Assembly: GCA_030544215.1 (NCBI GenBank)
Contig: JARZZO010000003.1
Coordinates: 34,352,379-34,416,378 of the forward strand
DNA: 64,000 bases
Direction of reading: 5' to 3'
DNA from: Zantedeschia hybrid cultivar
Taxonomy: Eukaryota; Streptophyta; Magnoliopsida; Alismatales; Araceae
The notes beneath the pieces were generated by a model. That model ran no database searches, had not been told where the DNA came from, and was given only the letters and a program-made list of their open reading frames with translations. Of this stretch, positions 21,400 through 35,100 are shown piece by piece; the first letter of the stretch is position 1, and each line of letters opens with the position of its first letter. The position numbers and the translations under genes are program-made.

Positions 21400-23529
21400 T
21401 ATTTAACATTATGTAATCACATAGAGCCATGTAAGTATTATTTCAGTGTACAACGTGATTTAGATGTGAAAATTTAAAAATGTAGTTGCCATATGTCCAA
21501 AATATATTTTTGTAAATGTGAAAAAATTCTAAAATTAGAGCATTATTCATATTTTTGATAATTATTTTATAAGAAATAGGTTGTAATTCAAACTAATTAT
21601 GAAATTAATATCAAATGATGTCATAGAATTATAAAAAATTGTAGAAATATTATAGAGTCAAAATAATTGTCTCCTCAAAATTTTAGGTCAATCACAATGA
21701 AAACAAAGGAGAATGGATTATCAAAACTTGCCAAACAATAAGCGCAACATTGACAGAACCTAGCGGTTGGACATTAGATGGCTAGATTGTTGGCCATCTG
21801 GTGAATCCAATGGCTAGTTCCATCATATTGATAAAGATAAAGGTATTTTAGAGTTTTTCGAACACTTTTGATTTTAACTTGAAAATTTAATTTTTCAATG
21901 GCTTAAATTAACTTTGAAGAATCTTAAAATAATAAAAACATATATAATAAAAGTCTAATCATGTTTAAGGCAATCATTATCTAGATTTTTTAGAAAATTC
22001 CTACTTTCTAGGCTTTTCTAAGGTTCCTAGCAGACTCGAGTGAAGTCCTCTCTTCCAAGACTTTCTTCCATGCCCCTTGAAACTTCCCTAGAAGAAGTTA
22101 TTAGGGTTAGCAAAGGATTGTAATACGTTGCAGCCCTTCTCTTCTCTTTCTTTCTTGAAAGCATTCTCAAACTTACCTCTCCGAACAAAGGTGCGGCTAA
22201 CATTTTTGGCTGCATGAAATTGGGTGGTTTATGTAGAGGATTTCCCCATTCTAAGCCACCTTAAATTCTCCTTTCCTTTCCCAAGTCACAGGTTGTATGG
22301 GGGGAACTCTCAAACCATGAAAAATTGAATGTGAGTCATGATTTTGGACTCCTTCCCACATCGAAAATTGAACTTGTCTGATTTTATATTTTTTTACCCC
22401 TAAAATGTTAGCATTAGAAAAATTATATCTACAAATTGTAGAATCTCTAAGTCCTCTTTTCAATGGCTATACGTTAATAGAAATCAGAGCTTTCTATAGA
22501 GAGATATCGACAAAATACTAAGACAGTGTCATGTGCATATGGAAATAGTGATTAGTTTATATTAATTGACTTTCGTAATTGGACTGATTTGGCTCAATCA
22601 AGTTAATTAAAATAACTAATGGCATGAAAGGATATAGGCTATAATAGTAAAAAAATTATTAAAAAAGGTATAACAAGTATGAACCAGGGGGAAAATATTC
22701 CTTTATCTTTATTGTCTAAAGAGAAGCCTTTCCTTGGCCTTATCCTTGTATATCTTTATCCTTACACTCATCTTTAAAAATTATCAAAATTAGACACATA
22801 AAGTTAGATATAGGATACATATAGTTATATATATGTAAGCTTCACTTTCACATCTCATTAAGATTTATATATCTTTAAAATAGCACACATGACAAATAAC
22901 ATTATAAATTTCTTTCTACATTAATGCGAAAAACAACTATCATTTACTGGACACATAAGAGACATGAGCATATTCTATGTTAATGTGCATGAACAATGTT
23001 AAATTAATAAGTTTATGAAATATGTATAAAGCAAAGTCAAATTAATAAGTTCATGAAACACATGTAAAGAAAATATAATCGGCATATTATGAGTAAAAAG
23101 TATGATGATAACACATCTTAAAAACTACAAAAATTTATTTAATTTATCAATGTTCAAAATAATTATATTTTAATTATTATTATAAGTTAAAAAGAATAAA
23201 AAGATAGTTGTCTCCTTTTCTTTTCCTAAATAAAGAGAATAAAGATAGTATCTTTATCATTAATTTAAAACTCGAATGTACATACGTTTCTATAAGCATT
23301 GAGGGTTGATATTTTGGGGAAACCTTTACAATTGGCACCCATAATTAGTAGTGTTTTAGTCTAGTTTGGACACCTTCTAGGATCATTCCTTATCAATTTT
23401 GTTCCTTGTTAGTGTGCAAACATATTTGGATAAGGTATCAAATTTTTTTAAATGAACCTAATATTTAATACTTTATTTCACAATGTTTACCTCTCTGGTT
23501 TCTCATTGTTGGGTAGGTATTATGTTACC
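21400..23529. other. Intergenic, no gene; snRNA-type upstream element motif
   Basis: AT-rich. At 22,354-22,363 the plus strand reads TCCCACATCG, identical to the core of the plant snRNA upstream sequence element, with a TATA-like TTTATATT about 21 nt further on. No U-snRNA sequence follows. The same motif is common in plant repeats, so it is not called a gene. Confidence 0.35.
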
Positions 23530-24170
23530 GTTGGTAACGGGTGAGTGAACAAGGTTCATTGGATGGTTTCAATATTGGGAGAAATGACTTACAGTTGACT
23601 CATATGCAGTATTCAGATCATACATTGATTTTTTCATCAGGAATGAAGTCATGTTAGCTAATATGAAGAAACTCTTAATTTTAATTGAAGCTATCATAGG
23701 CATGAAGATCAATCTTGAGAAATCAGAAGTGGTGGGTATTAGTCTAGAGTAGGAAAGAATGATGGAGAAGGCTGACTTTATGAATTGTAGAGTTTCTAAT
23801 TTCCCTATTAAATATTTGGGTCTTCCACTTACCTATAGACCAATGAGGGTGAGGGATTAAGATGCTCTTGTCAAGAAATTTGAGCAGAAACTTGATGGAT
23901 GGAAGGCCAACCTTCTCTCTAGGGGGGGCAAATGGATTTTGTCCAAGACAATCCTCTCGGCCTTGGCAAATTATCATCTTTAATTCTAAAGACCGTGGAG
24001 AGAATTATTGAATCAATGAGAAGCTCCTTTTAATGCGGGAGGGAGAACGATAGGAGATGTCTCCACTTGATGTCATGGGATAAAGTTTGTTCTAGTAAGG
24101 ATCAAGGAGGAGTTGGCTTAATCAACATGGAGGTATTCATTAAAGCCATCTTGAAAAAGTTATAGTTATA
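23530..24170 (+). pseudogene. Decayed LINE (L1-type) reverse transcriptase
   Basis: Three-frame reading gives fragments in LINE order: QYSDHTLIF (about 23,607, in place of the family's FADDTLIF catalytic box), then LLILIEAIIGMKINLEKSEV, then NFPIKYLGLPLTYRPMR, then FEQKLDGWKANLLSRGGKW, and about 24,060-24,160 HLMSWDKVCSSKDQGGVGLI. These match the palm, thumb and post-RT region of plant L1 elements. Stop codons and frameshifts interrupt it, and the second and third residues of the catalytic box are changed, so it is dead. Confidence 0.85.
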
Positions 24171-26189
24171 TCCTTCACCATCAAAATACTATGAACTTTA
24201 ATAGAATTACGCCATAGAAGCTTTTGACATTTTTATATATATGTCGCTGACTTCACTAAAGTTGGCAGAACTTTTTTGGCTTATATAATTAGAGTTCATG
24301 ACATTTTGCCGAAAGAATATAACCACAACCTTTTCAAACATATCAAAGATATTTATAATGATATATTGGAGTTAGGAGTTAAGATAGGTGGTGTGGGATG
24401 AGTATTTAGTAAGGAAAAAAACAGCATAACATATATATAACAAAATACGTATAAGGCTTTCACCTTACACTATTAATTAATATAGAGTTAAACATAGGCT
24501 GTTAACTCATATTTTTACCGTCTTATTTTTCACACTCATTGGTACTAACTAATCGCTTAATTAAATGATTCTTATAAAAGTTATTTTTGATATAATATTT
24601 TTTGTAATTAGTATATTAGTAAGAACTTTCTAATCAAATGATCGAACAAATGGCTCTCAATGAGAAGATGGTTGATACATTCTCGGCATATTTTTTTTAG
24701 AAGGTAGTTAAAAAGTTAGTCAAATCTCATTTTGAGATATACTGAATTAGCGTTGACAGTGAAGGAGTCAAGGCTAGGTCTTTCTATCGAACCACAGAAT
24801 ATCAGACTTAAGTAACATATATCTATTATGATATGATTGTTATCTTATATAAGTACCCGTAAAAAACATTATTGAAATCATTAAAAAAAATTATTTCTTT
24901 CAAATAGGAAATTTTTTCTTCCTCAAACCAAAAATGTTTTCAAAAACGAATTTTTTATGGTCAAGTTGTTAACAACTAAATCACACACACACACATAGAG
25001 AGAGAGAGAGAGAGAGGTTTTTTTAGATGTAGAGATGGGAAAATTTAGGTGATTTTATGACTTAGAAAACAAAAAAAAATATTTTTATAATGATTTCCTT
25101 TTACTACCTATAACATTAAAAAAAACTCTTTTAAATATAGATTTTTTTAGTTCTATTTTATGGGGATCCAAACCCAATCACCTGATGAAGAAATCACTCC
25201 TAAATCCTTTTTTATGGAAAGAGGATATGTGAAGCTTCTTGTGTCTTCTAGTGTGAGACTATTCCCATGTCCAAGTGACAATCTTGCGCTCCTTTTTGTC
25301 ATCTCTTAGATGAAGAGGCTTATTGGGCTGAGTGAGCTAACAATCTCCAGGCTATCATGTATCATATGGATTTGGAGTTTTTTTTAGTCTTTGCCTTAGG
25401 ACTGCAAATGATATCCGAATTCTGATGATCCGATCTATTTTCGCTTCTATTAACATTTGCTAAATCTAATAAACATCGCTCATTGTGTTATTAAAAATAG
25501 AGATAAATCTCCGATAATTTAACGAGGTCAGAAACAAAAACAACTGTTTTTACATCTACTAGCCTATTTTCATTTTTGAACCCCTCTCGTATCCAACGAT
25601 GAGGATATCTCTCGACACTGTGACAGATGTAAGGCCACAATATGATGTAGGAACCCTTCTTAAAGTTTAGTCTGATTTCGTGTTGTATGCTTTGGGTAGA
25701 TTCATAATACGTAGATTTAGATTTAGATTAATTGATAAAGTAGATTTCAAAAATTAAAATTCTAAGATTGCAAGAATTTACATAAATTAAAGCCTTCTAG
25801 TTTAAAAGAAAATTTATTTGAACTAGATAGTAACAGTAATTTCAAATAACTTCTTATTATAGTGATGATGATAATGAAAACTTTTGTTAACTTTCCTTTG
25901 CATTCTCAATTTATAATTTAAAAATAAAAAATAAATATAAATATAAAAATACTTATTTTTATTTTTATTTCCGTTTCTAATAAATCTTACAAAAAATTAA
26001 AATAAAAGGTACTATTTCGGTTCCCGTCTCTCACCCACTTGCAGCCCCAGTTCACCCTTAAATAGTCCTACCACCCAAGGAGAAAGTGTCTCTGATCAAG
26101 ATTAATTATATATGTCTTTTTAAAGTAGTCACACATTTATCTTACATTTTCCACCAAACCCCAACAACAGTGCCTCTCAATGCTGGTTT
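24171..26189. other. Intergenic AT-rich DNA with microsatellite
   Basis: No gene found. A compound microsatellite lies at about 24,983-25,015: a CA run followed by a GA run. Sequence around 25,900-26,000 is rich in AAATAAA words. Confidence 0.5.
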
Positions 26190-26213
26190 AAAAAAAAAAA
26201 AAAAAAAAAAAAA
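26190..26213. repeat. Run of 24 A flanked by imperfect 15-bp direct repeats
   Basis: The A-run is bracketed by CAGTGCCTCTCAATG (about 26,169) and CAGTACCTTTCAATA (about 26,215). This could mark a very short retroposition event or a replication-slippage product. Confidence 0.5.
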
Positions 26214-26239
26214 CCAGTACCTTTCAATAGTTCTAAAGT

Positions 26240-26520
26240 CAGACCTACCTAGTAGGTGACCTGGGGATCTCCTATTCCTAACGCTAGCATGACGTTGGGT
26301 GAGCGGTCAATTGTACCGCGGGAGTTAGATCTCCCGCTCCTACGGGTCCTTCCTTACGATCGTACGGACACAGCCAGCAACAAAACACTGCGCTTCAGGT
26401 TACCGTACGATTCTATAGCTGTCGTGCGGACGGACGGTCGTGAGGGCACGTGGGTGGGTGTGAAGCCGATTTGTCAGCTTCCCGATGTCCCCGTCCATGA
26501 TCCGACGGCTAGGATGTGAC
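26240..26520. other. GC-rich island, unassigned
   Basis: About 280 bp of markedly higher GC within AT-rich DNA, containing CACGTG and several CGTACG/CGGACG words. An ORF of 87 codons crosses it on the plus strand without a recognisable domain. It could be a promoter island, a gene fragment or part of a repeat. Confidence 0.3.
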
Positions 26521-28499
26521 CAGTATCCAAGTCAAACACTCATTTTTTTTCTACCAAGAAAAATTAACAAGTTCTTTTTTTTACGTTTCAGTCCCTACGA
26601 TCTTTCAATTTTTCGTACAAATTATTTCAGTTTTCATGTTAATTTTAAATTTTCCACAATCTTCTAACTCTCCTAATAAAAAATAATATTCTTTTAAATT
26701 AATACGATGAATATAGCAGGGAATTGAAAAATTGAAAACTCAAATTAAAGGTTCCGTAGACAAGAACTTATCGAGATATGACATTTATTTAACTTAAAAC
26801 ATAATCCAGAGAGGAAATTATCTGTCTCTCTTTTCCTTAATTACCTTTTATTATTATTGCGGGATTTTTGAATATCACCTTTTTATCCATAACTGATCCC
26901 GGTCTTGTATTATTGTGTAAACATTGTAAGAAGCTAGGAATAAATTCTTCAAGATTTTAGAAGAAACTTTTGGGAAAAAGGGAGGTTTATCGAATATTGA
27001 ATGAACACATAATTGTTAGAGATAAAGAAATAAGTATTGAGATTAAGAAGGTTGATTCCTACGTATGGTAGATTAAAAGAAGTAATCTCTGAAAGTTCCA
27101 AAAATTGATATTTTAATAGGCAAGAAGTTGTGGAGGTGTGATAGTTACACACTTAGACGCAATCTGACAAAATAAGAGAAAATCTATCTATCTCTCCCTC
27201 TCCACCATTTTATTATTGTCTGCATTTTATAATTAAGAAGCTTCTATTTTGTTTATACTAATCTGATGATTAAGAGTCCAAATGTCTCAACTAGACAGGC
27301 TCCTCCCAGGTAAAAAAGTCACCTGTTGGACCAGAACAAGATAATATTTTTAATTTCAGACATCAGAAATGGTCAGCTTGCAGAAGAGCACAGTTTCACT
27401 ACGTTCATTACGTACTTGATGCGTCTGGCACAAGTGCATTGAGGAATTCTATTATATTTTTTTGCTTTTATTATATCCTGTGGGAAAATCTCCCATTAAA
27501 GATCTTTTGTCTACAGGAATTCAAATTCAAAGTACTTAACTCTCAAGGAATTGAAATACTTGCCACTATAACACTCTACTAAGAAATAACATTTTGTGTC
27601 TTTTTATTTAATTTATGCACTCATGTTCATGGACACTAAATCATCAAAAACTAACAGTATACATACTTAAACTCATTGGTTGCTAAAAAAGTTATATCTA
27701 TTCATAGCCCTTCTGCAAAACAACATGGTTTGACCAAGATGATCTAAACTATGGTGTTCCACTTGAATTATCCCCTACCTTTTTATATGAAATTTGGCGC
27801 CATCTTTAGAAAGAGTGTTCTCAGCAAACATCTAGGAAAAGAGGAGAGATCATCTTATAAAGAAAGAAGCTTGCTTTGAAGTGCAAGAGGTACTCAAAAA
27901 AAGAAATGATAGAAAAAATACAAAAAAGAGGTGAACGCTGCAAACAAAACCATATTGATGTAAGTGGGGAGTGCAACCATATATCCAACTTGTATAAATT
28001 TTTTTGAACATGGGTCCAACTTGTATAATGGGTATCCAACTGTCAAACACCTAATGAAATACAATGAAGAGTTGTGAAGAAAAATACATTCACCAACAAA
28101 CTTGGCTTCCATACACTCACCAACTTTCAACACCCAATGAAATATATATATACATATATGTATGTATGTATAGTGAAACAACTATGGCATTAAGTGAGGG
28201 ATTAGGAAAAGTTAACTGCCTACCTTCTCTTTCATCACGTCTCCTCAAGGCATATGCAAGACACATGCCCTTACTTCGTATCTAATTATAATTCAAGAGA
28301 ATAGAATCTTATCGAGTATAACATTGGACATCATTAATAGTGATGCTTCCAACCCTTGGATTATATGTAACTCTTATTAGCAAAGTTGCATTTCGCAGAA
28401 TGTCACATAGGATTGCAATATTAGTAGAGATAGAGAAGAAGTTTCGGTGCAATCTATGACATCTTGTAAGCTAATGATACTAGATGGTTCCAAGCCCAT
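26521..28499. other. Intergenic, no gene seen
   Basis: AT-rich, with a short ATGT/ATAT microsatellite at about 28,142-28,170. No supported ORF or RNA gene. Confidence 0.5.
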
Positions 28500-31460
28500 A
28501 TTTAAATAGTTGACTTGGAAATATGTGAGCCCTGTGGCATCCTATGTGACATCAAATTGCAAGGGTATCTCTGTGAAGTTCACCTTCTCTAGACAAGGTG
28601 CCACCCACTTCCCACATCACCTTCTCTTCTTCTTCTTCTTCCTCTTTCTTCTCCGCGGCCACTCCGTGTCTGTTGACTTTTGGTGGAGCCCATTATGATG
28701 GGGGCCCATAGAATCCAAGCCTCCTTTTATAGTGGGGGAGAAGAAATTTGTAAAAGTGGGAAGTACACATGGAGGCATAGAGCAAATGGGACCAAATATT
28801 CTAACTTAACAAGAAGAGCAACCCCTCCCCTCACAAACAGGGTCAACAAACTTTAATTAGGGAGGCCTAGAAAACACCAAATTTTTTTATCATTTCCTAG
28901 ACTCTGGATCCAGGGTGATGTTAATTGTGCTCTGCCTTCTTCCATGTCTTGGGAGTTCTAGACAAGTTGCCTTTGAATAAGAAGGTATTCGTTTTACTTG
29001 TTGAGTAATGTAAAGGGTATTTCCATTTGGAAAGGAATGTGAAACGGTTTCCGCTTCCATCAGCAAAATAATTGCTTGTGAAGAAGAATAAGTTACTTTT
29101 TAATATTGTACTCTTTTAACTCTATCAATCTCAGGGAAAGAAGGGAACAAATTGCATTTTTCTTCTTCTGTATCAAGTTCCTCCTTGGAGCTGAGAGGCT
29201 TCTGGTTGCCAAGACTCTGAAATTCTTAGGTGCTAACTTGTGACATGAGAAGAAGATATGATTCCCTTTTTTGGGAAGCTTCAGGTGGACCTTCCTGTTT
29301 GAAATTGCTTCTGGATTTCTTCAAATTCTTGAAGAACAACCCACATGAAATGCTGTCACTTTTGAAGTGCATGTCTTATAAGCTCAGCAGCATGAGATCC
29401 CTATCACCAAAGGGTGGGGAATCCACGAGAACCCCAAGTGGTGGAAGAAACCCTGCTTGATGGTGATACTCCAAGCCTTGAGCCATGAGACTTTTAAGCA
29501 GGAACAACCAATGGAATCCAACTTCTTTAGACATCAAATCAAAGCTTTTGTCCTTGCAAATTCTCATCCACGCATAGTTTATATCAATAGGTTTTTGATA
29601 ACATGATTCTTTCACCCGGCTACGGTGCGTTTATGTATCAGCATCCTGTTTAAAAAATGTTCAAGGTCCACACTTAAACACTTTTTATTACACTAATAAA
29701 ATCCCTCACCGCTAATTTAGTGACATCTAGCACCATGTTCTAGGTGTCCTATTTTGAATCTTTCCATTAGGACTTTTACTTACGTATTCGTTGCTGAAAC
29801 CAAAATTGTGCAATTGCCATTGCAAGAAATTGATTTGCATAGATGCCCCTCTCGTTTGCAATCCATGACTTGGTCCCTCAGGCAGATAGGTTGTGTGCTC
29901 CATTGGAATGTTGCCAAGAGTATTCTCTACAAAAATGATAAAAATTTTACTGTTTAAAATAATATTTCTCGCAACAGTAAATGTGAAATGACAACTTACC
30001 AAGGGTGCAAACACAAAAAAGAATCTTTTTTTACACTTGGCTTCTGTGGTTTATGTGGTATCTTTTGACTCATTGGAGGTCGATTTGCCTTTCCTTTGGA
30101 GAAAGCAAAACTGAACTCAAATTCCAAACGTGATATGTGGATATGGCAAAAAGAAATGGAGCATAATCCCAAAAAGGATGCTTTGCAGATATATATGGTG
30201 GGAAAGTGGGAGGCATCACACTTCAGTGCTCCCCTTCTCCTTTTGCACCCCCTTTTCCTTTCCATGGTGCCTGATACTATATGCCCAAGGCCACATCGGC
30301 AAGTGTTAAGTTCCCTTTGGCTTTCACAATCCCACATGTGTTGATGATGCAAAAGAGCTTAAACTAGTCCTCTAAGTATGGTTACATCCTTAATGGTGGC
30401 TAAAAAGAAAGGGACCTAGCTTGGATTCAGAGATGAATGGGGGGAGCAACAGCAACACTTTGAATAAGATTTCTAGTTTGCAAAAGTTAGCAACACTTTG
30501 AATAAGATTTCTAGTTTGCAAAAGTTAAGGTTAAGCCATAGTGCTGCATGGTGGTGGTGCAGCCTCAGGCAGAGGAAAACAACACTTTTTTCAGCAAGTT
30601 AGGCCTCTTTTTTTTTAATTTTGGGTGTGTGTGTGGGAGGAAAAGTAGTGGTGAAGGAAATGGCCTAGCAAAGCCTGTTGTCCTGTTGCACTTGGCACTA
30701 CCATGTAAAAAAGTCTTGTGGGTTCTTGAACCCCCTACGTTTGTAGTTGGAGGAGTCTCGCATCAGCATCTTCATTGAAAGGCACTAGATGGGAGGTCGG
30801 TCCCACTAAGCCTTTTTTTATTAATTTTAAAATACAATTGTCATAGAGAGACCAAGTAAAAACCCACCTTTAAGACTCCAAGTGGTGATCCAGACTTTAA
30901 AGGGTACACATAAACCCCTGATTAAGAATTAGAAAAAGGATAATTTGAAATATCTGTCTTGATCTGTAGTTTACAAGACATATGAGGATATAGTTTTGCT
31001 TAGGATAAGGAGAAGGAAATAGCTGTTTATGTAGACTGTAACCCGATTAACCATCCTTTTATGTTTATATTATGATTTTATAATATACCATATTTAGGAA
31101 AATATATTTTATATTTCATATCATATTATTACAACATATTAATGAAAACATAAAATCTGTAGAGAATTTTGACAAAGAGAAAGTTAAGGGATGGCCCTGA
31201 ATTGTTTATATCTGGCATGTTGCTTACCTTTTAGATTTCTTTTTTATATTAGTAAGCTTGTTAATTTACTTTCTTCACAGGTTTGACTTTATTGTGATAT
31301 ATGTTAATTCATATGATTAATTTGAAGTTAGCAGTATCGATGCTTATTTTTATGAAAATTACATTTCATGCATATGATGAAAATTTTGTGATTCAATTTT
31401 TTGTATAAGAATGTGTAGAATTAGATGTCGTACAGTAATCTATTATGTATCCATTTCCGT
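28500..31460. other. Mixed-composition region with no supported gene
   Basis: GC is somewhat higher at 28,560-30,780 and there are CTT/TTC tracts (about 28,620-28,660), but none of the open frames (for example 29,230-29,460) shows a known domain or exon structure. A 38-bp perfect tandem duplication lies at 30,451-30,527 (AGCAACACTTTGAATAAGAT in both units). A TTTATAGTGG near 28,725 is TATA-like. It could be an untranslated or non-coding transcript, which sequence alone cannot show. Confidence 0.35.
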
Positions 31461-31463
31461 TTC

Positions 31464-32186
31464 ACTTTTAAGGATAAGAAAAAGGATGTGGGTATTACAA
31501 GGATAAGGATAAGGTTAAGGACATATTTTTATTTTAAGGATAAAGATAAAAATATAGTTATCATTCTCACCGTTAACCTTTTTCATCCCTACCCCTAATA
31601 GGTCCAATATAATTGTTGAGTAAATATTAGTGGTTCAAACGTCAGATTTGCCTCTTGTTTCACTAGTTTTGATGTGCTATTTAATTTGGTACTATAGTTC
31701 AAAGGTCTACAATAATAATCTTGCCATTGATATATAAAGGAAGATATTTAAGACAAAAAGAGAGAGTTTAGAGGTGTAGAAGGGATCGAGGAGAAGAGTA
31801 CTAACACTTTAACACTTAAAAATTAAGTTCTAGCATTTTAACATAGGTTTAGACCTGTGTTAAATTTATTATGAACTTATGCTTTGAAACATATGGATAT
31901 CAAAATTGACAAAGCATAACTAAATATCCACAATAGTGATATGAAAATTGTACTGATAGAGCTATCTAATACAAATACAATAATTAAATATTTAATTAAA
32001 TGACTATAATGAAAATTTTATTTATCTTAAATTTTGATGTAGCTGACAAGTGGAGTTCATTTTAAACGTATGTTCATAAAAAAAAATGATGATAACTATA
32101 TGTAATATGGAATGGCAGGCTTAGATGATTATATCCAAGTCTAAATTTACAGGTCCTATAGTGGATCCAAAGGGGTGAGATGTTAT
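31464..32186. repeat. Dispersed repeat R1, copy 1
   Basis: About 723 bp very similar to 51,091-51,816, starting ACTTTTAAGGATAAG and ending GGATCCA.AGGGG.GATGTTAT. Most differences are single bases with a few small indels. No ORF is conserved between the copies. Copy 1 continues directly into repeat R2; copy 2 does not. Confidence 0.85.
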
Positions 32187-35100
32187 TTTGGATGGACATA
32201 GATTTAAGAGCTAATAGACATCTATTTAGAAGAGTCCAATGCTGAAAATCCATGACATATCCAAGATTTGCAAGTCCATTCGAACAGCCTAAATGCAAAG
32301 AGCTTAACATATATAAGTAAATTATTCCATCCAGTGTGGCCCAATGGCTTAACTATAGCCTGATAGCCCAATGGCCTCATGGCTCACTTGTAGTCTAATG
32401 GCTTTATGGCCTAACTGTAGCCCAATGGCCCAATGACTCCATAGCCCAATAATAGTTCAATGGCCTATCTACAATTCCATCAAATCATGACAAAATAAAA
32501 CATGTGGTATGTCAGACTCTTCTTTTCACTTCTTTTAAAGAACCAATGAAATGTCACATCTTCTTTCATCCAAGTCAAAAGTTAAACATGCCTACATGTC
32601 CTTCTCTTTAGACTCTTCCTTCACTTCCTTTTAGAACTAATGACATATTCACATTTCATTTTTATTCAAGTCAAAAGTTCAACATACCTACATGTCCTTC
32701 CTTTTGGATTCATCTTTCACCCTTGTTAAGAACTAATGATATATCTCATCCAGATCACATCAACTATTATTATCCATTGATCTTCCTTAATTCAAGCTTG
32801 TGTTGCCACATCGTCAAGATTGGTATGCCATTCATATACCTATAAATAGAACACCTCATCCCACTCATTTCTCTAAGAGAGGGAGAGTGTAAGGAGACCA
32901 CCCTTTTGCATACTCTAGAAATTTAAGAGGAAGAGAAACTGTAATGACCCGTCACCCTATAATCGGGGATCTGATTACTAAATGGGTACCGAATCATTAA
33001 TTTGGAACCAAACCAGGATCTAAGTAAGTCTGAGAAATAAACAATAAACTAAGCTAAATATTCACATCGCATTGAATTGAAAGGAAAATGCAGGAATTAA
33101 AAGTTATTACAATGCGACTCGATACAACAAATAATTACATACTCCAACGGAAAAGAAGTAATTAAGCATACATGCCAGAAATAAAGATAACAACTACGTC
33201 GGAGCATACCCCGGAACAACAACTGACGGCGCGCGACACACAACAGCACACCCCTCGCTAAGTCTACCTGGAGTCCTCACCTGAAAACCGCAGGGGTGAG
33301 TCTCAACGAAAAGACTCAGTAGGGATCCTTCGATCCCCACTGCCCACTCACACACCCACAAGTGCAAAGTATAACTGAAGGTAAAGTAACAAGTACAGTA
33401 GTAATTATTACTTCTAAATCTCAATATGAATCACATGCATTCGAAGTACATAACATGCATAACTCTAAAACTAGTCTACCAGGCCCACAACCAACGTCTC
33501 GGCAAAACGCGCCAACTACACGAACAAAGGTGAGAAACACCGACCCGCTGAGACAAAACAGTAACCCCTCGGATAGCACTCTAGCTACTCCGGCCCAACT
33601 GGCTCAGGTGGTTACTCCTTCCCTCAGCACGAGTGACACTCCAAAGGTACCACACCCACACCGGTACTAGCTAATCCCGGGGTTCACCAGGTGACCCTCT
33701 CTCACTAGGCGTCACCCCGCCACACCCACACCGGCGTTGTGCTCCACCCACATCAGCACAGGGTGATAAAGCGCTACAACTGTCACTCTAGGTCCACAGT
33801 AGCTCAGAACACAGCACAGTAAGAAGTCCACAGTCGCATGCAATACCACGCGTACGATCCGGTTACAATGAATCTATCACCATAGAGTATAATTTAAAGC
33901 ATGCGTTTAACTAACTAAACAACTGTCTAACAGTGTAACATATTTTAATGGCATGAATTAGTGTGATTCTGTCTTGAATCGCATCGCCCAAGGCCGATGC
34001 CATTCAAGTCTCATAAATTGGTTAACAGAAACTCGGCCACAGAACCTGGCGTAAAACGCGTCGCCACAAGTAGACGCCTTTTGAAAGGCGTCGCTGTCCC
34101 TCGTCGCCTTTTAACGACCGAAATCAGGGACAGGAAAAAAAGGAGGTAATTCACTAAAACGCGTCGTCGATGCCAGTCGCCTATTGAAAAGGCGTCACTG
34201 TCCCTGGACGCTTATCAGTCCGGGAACAGGGTATGTTAATGGGTTAAATCGCGTCGTGTGTGGGCGCCTCCTTTCTAAAAGGCGTCGCTTCACCTCGACG
34301 CCATTTAGCCCCGACAGACAGGTTCTCTCCTTGCTTTCCCCAATCCTCGAGGTGGGATTTCTACCCCAAAACACGTAGGAAAGGTACAAAACATAGAGGG
34401 GAAGGAGGAGAATCTATCTACCTATTAGAACACCCAATTTCTCATACATGTACTTAGCGTTTTCACCCCAAAAGCATCCCAAAGCATGCTTCAAATGCTG
34501 GAAAACATGGTTTTCAAACGAAAATGCACTGGGGATAGTCACCCTACCGGTTACTTGAACTCCTCCAAGCTCCGAGCCGCCCACCCGTCTCGCCCCACGC
34601 CGCCGCCGGTACCGCCGAGGTCGTCGTTACTCCACCGGGACGTCGGCCGCCGTCCGGAGAGAAAAAGCCGCGGAGAAGGTGGTGGTGGTAGTGGTGGGAG
34701 TTAGGAGGTCGATGGAGTGGAGGGAGAGATGAAATGGTGGGAGGAAAAGAGGGAGGGGAAGGAGGCGTCGCCGGAATCGCCGGAGGAAGGGAGGAGAGAG
34801 AGAGGAAAGGAAGAAATGAGGGAAAGGAAGGAGGGTTCGCGGGGTAACCAGAAACTGTCTAAAACACGTCGAGCTGTACGGACGCCTATCAGTCGACATG
34901 ACGGGCCGCTCTGATAGAACTCTGAAACGCGTCATCCATCCAAGACGCCGTTCAGACGACAAGACTGGTGCCGTACACTGACAACCCAGGGTCGCAGTCT
35001 GAAAGGTGTCGTCCATCGCGGACGCCGTTCAGATGACACGACGGGGCCGTACTCTCGCGGCCCAAAGCCAGCCCACTTGTCACCCACGTGGCACAATCTA

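Noticed and set aside
26256..26519. 87-codon ORF in the GC-rich island
   Set aside because: No domain; the first residue is in a very short open context and composition alone can explain it.
28500..30780. Possible miRNA or protein gene in a moderately GC-richer region
   Set aside because: I compared it by eye with the common conserved plant miRNAs and saw none; open frames there have no known domain or exon signals.
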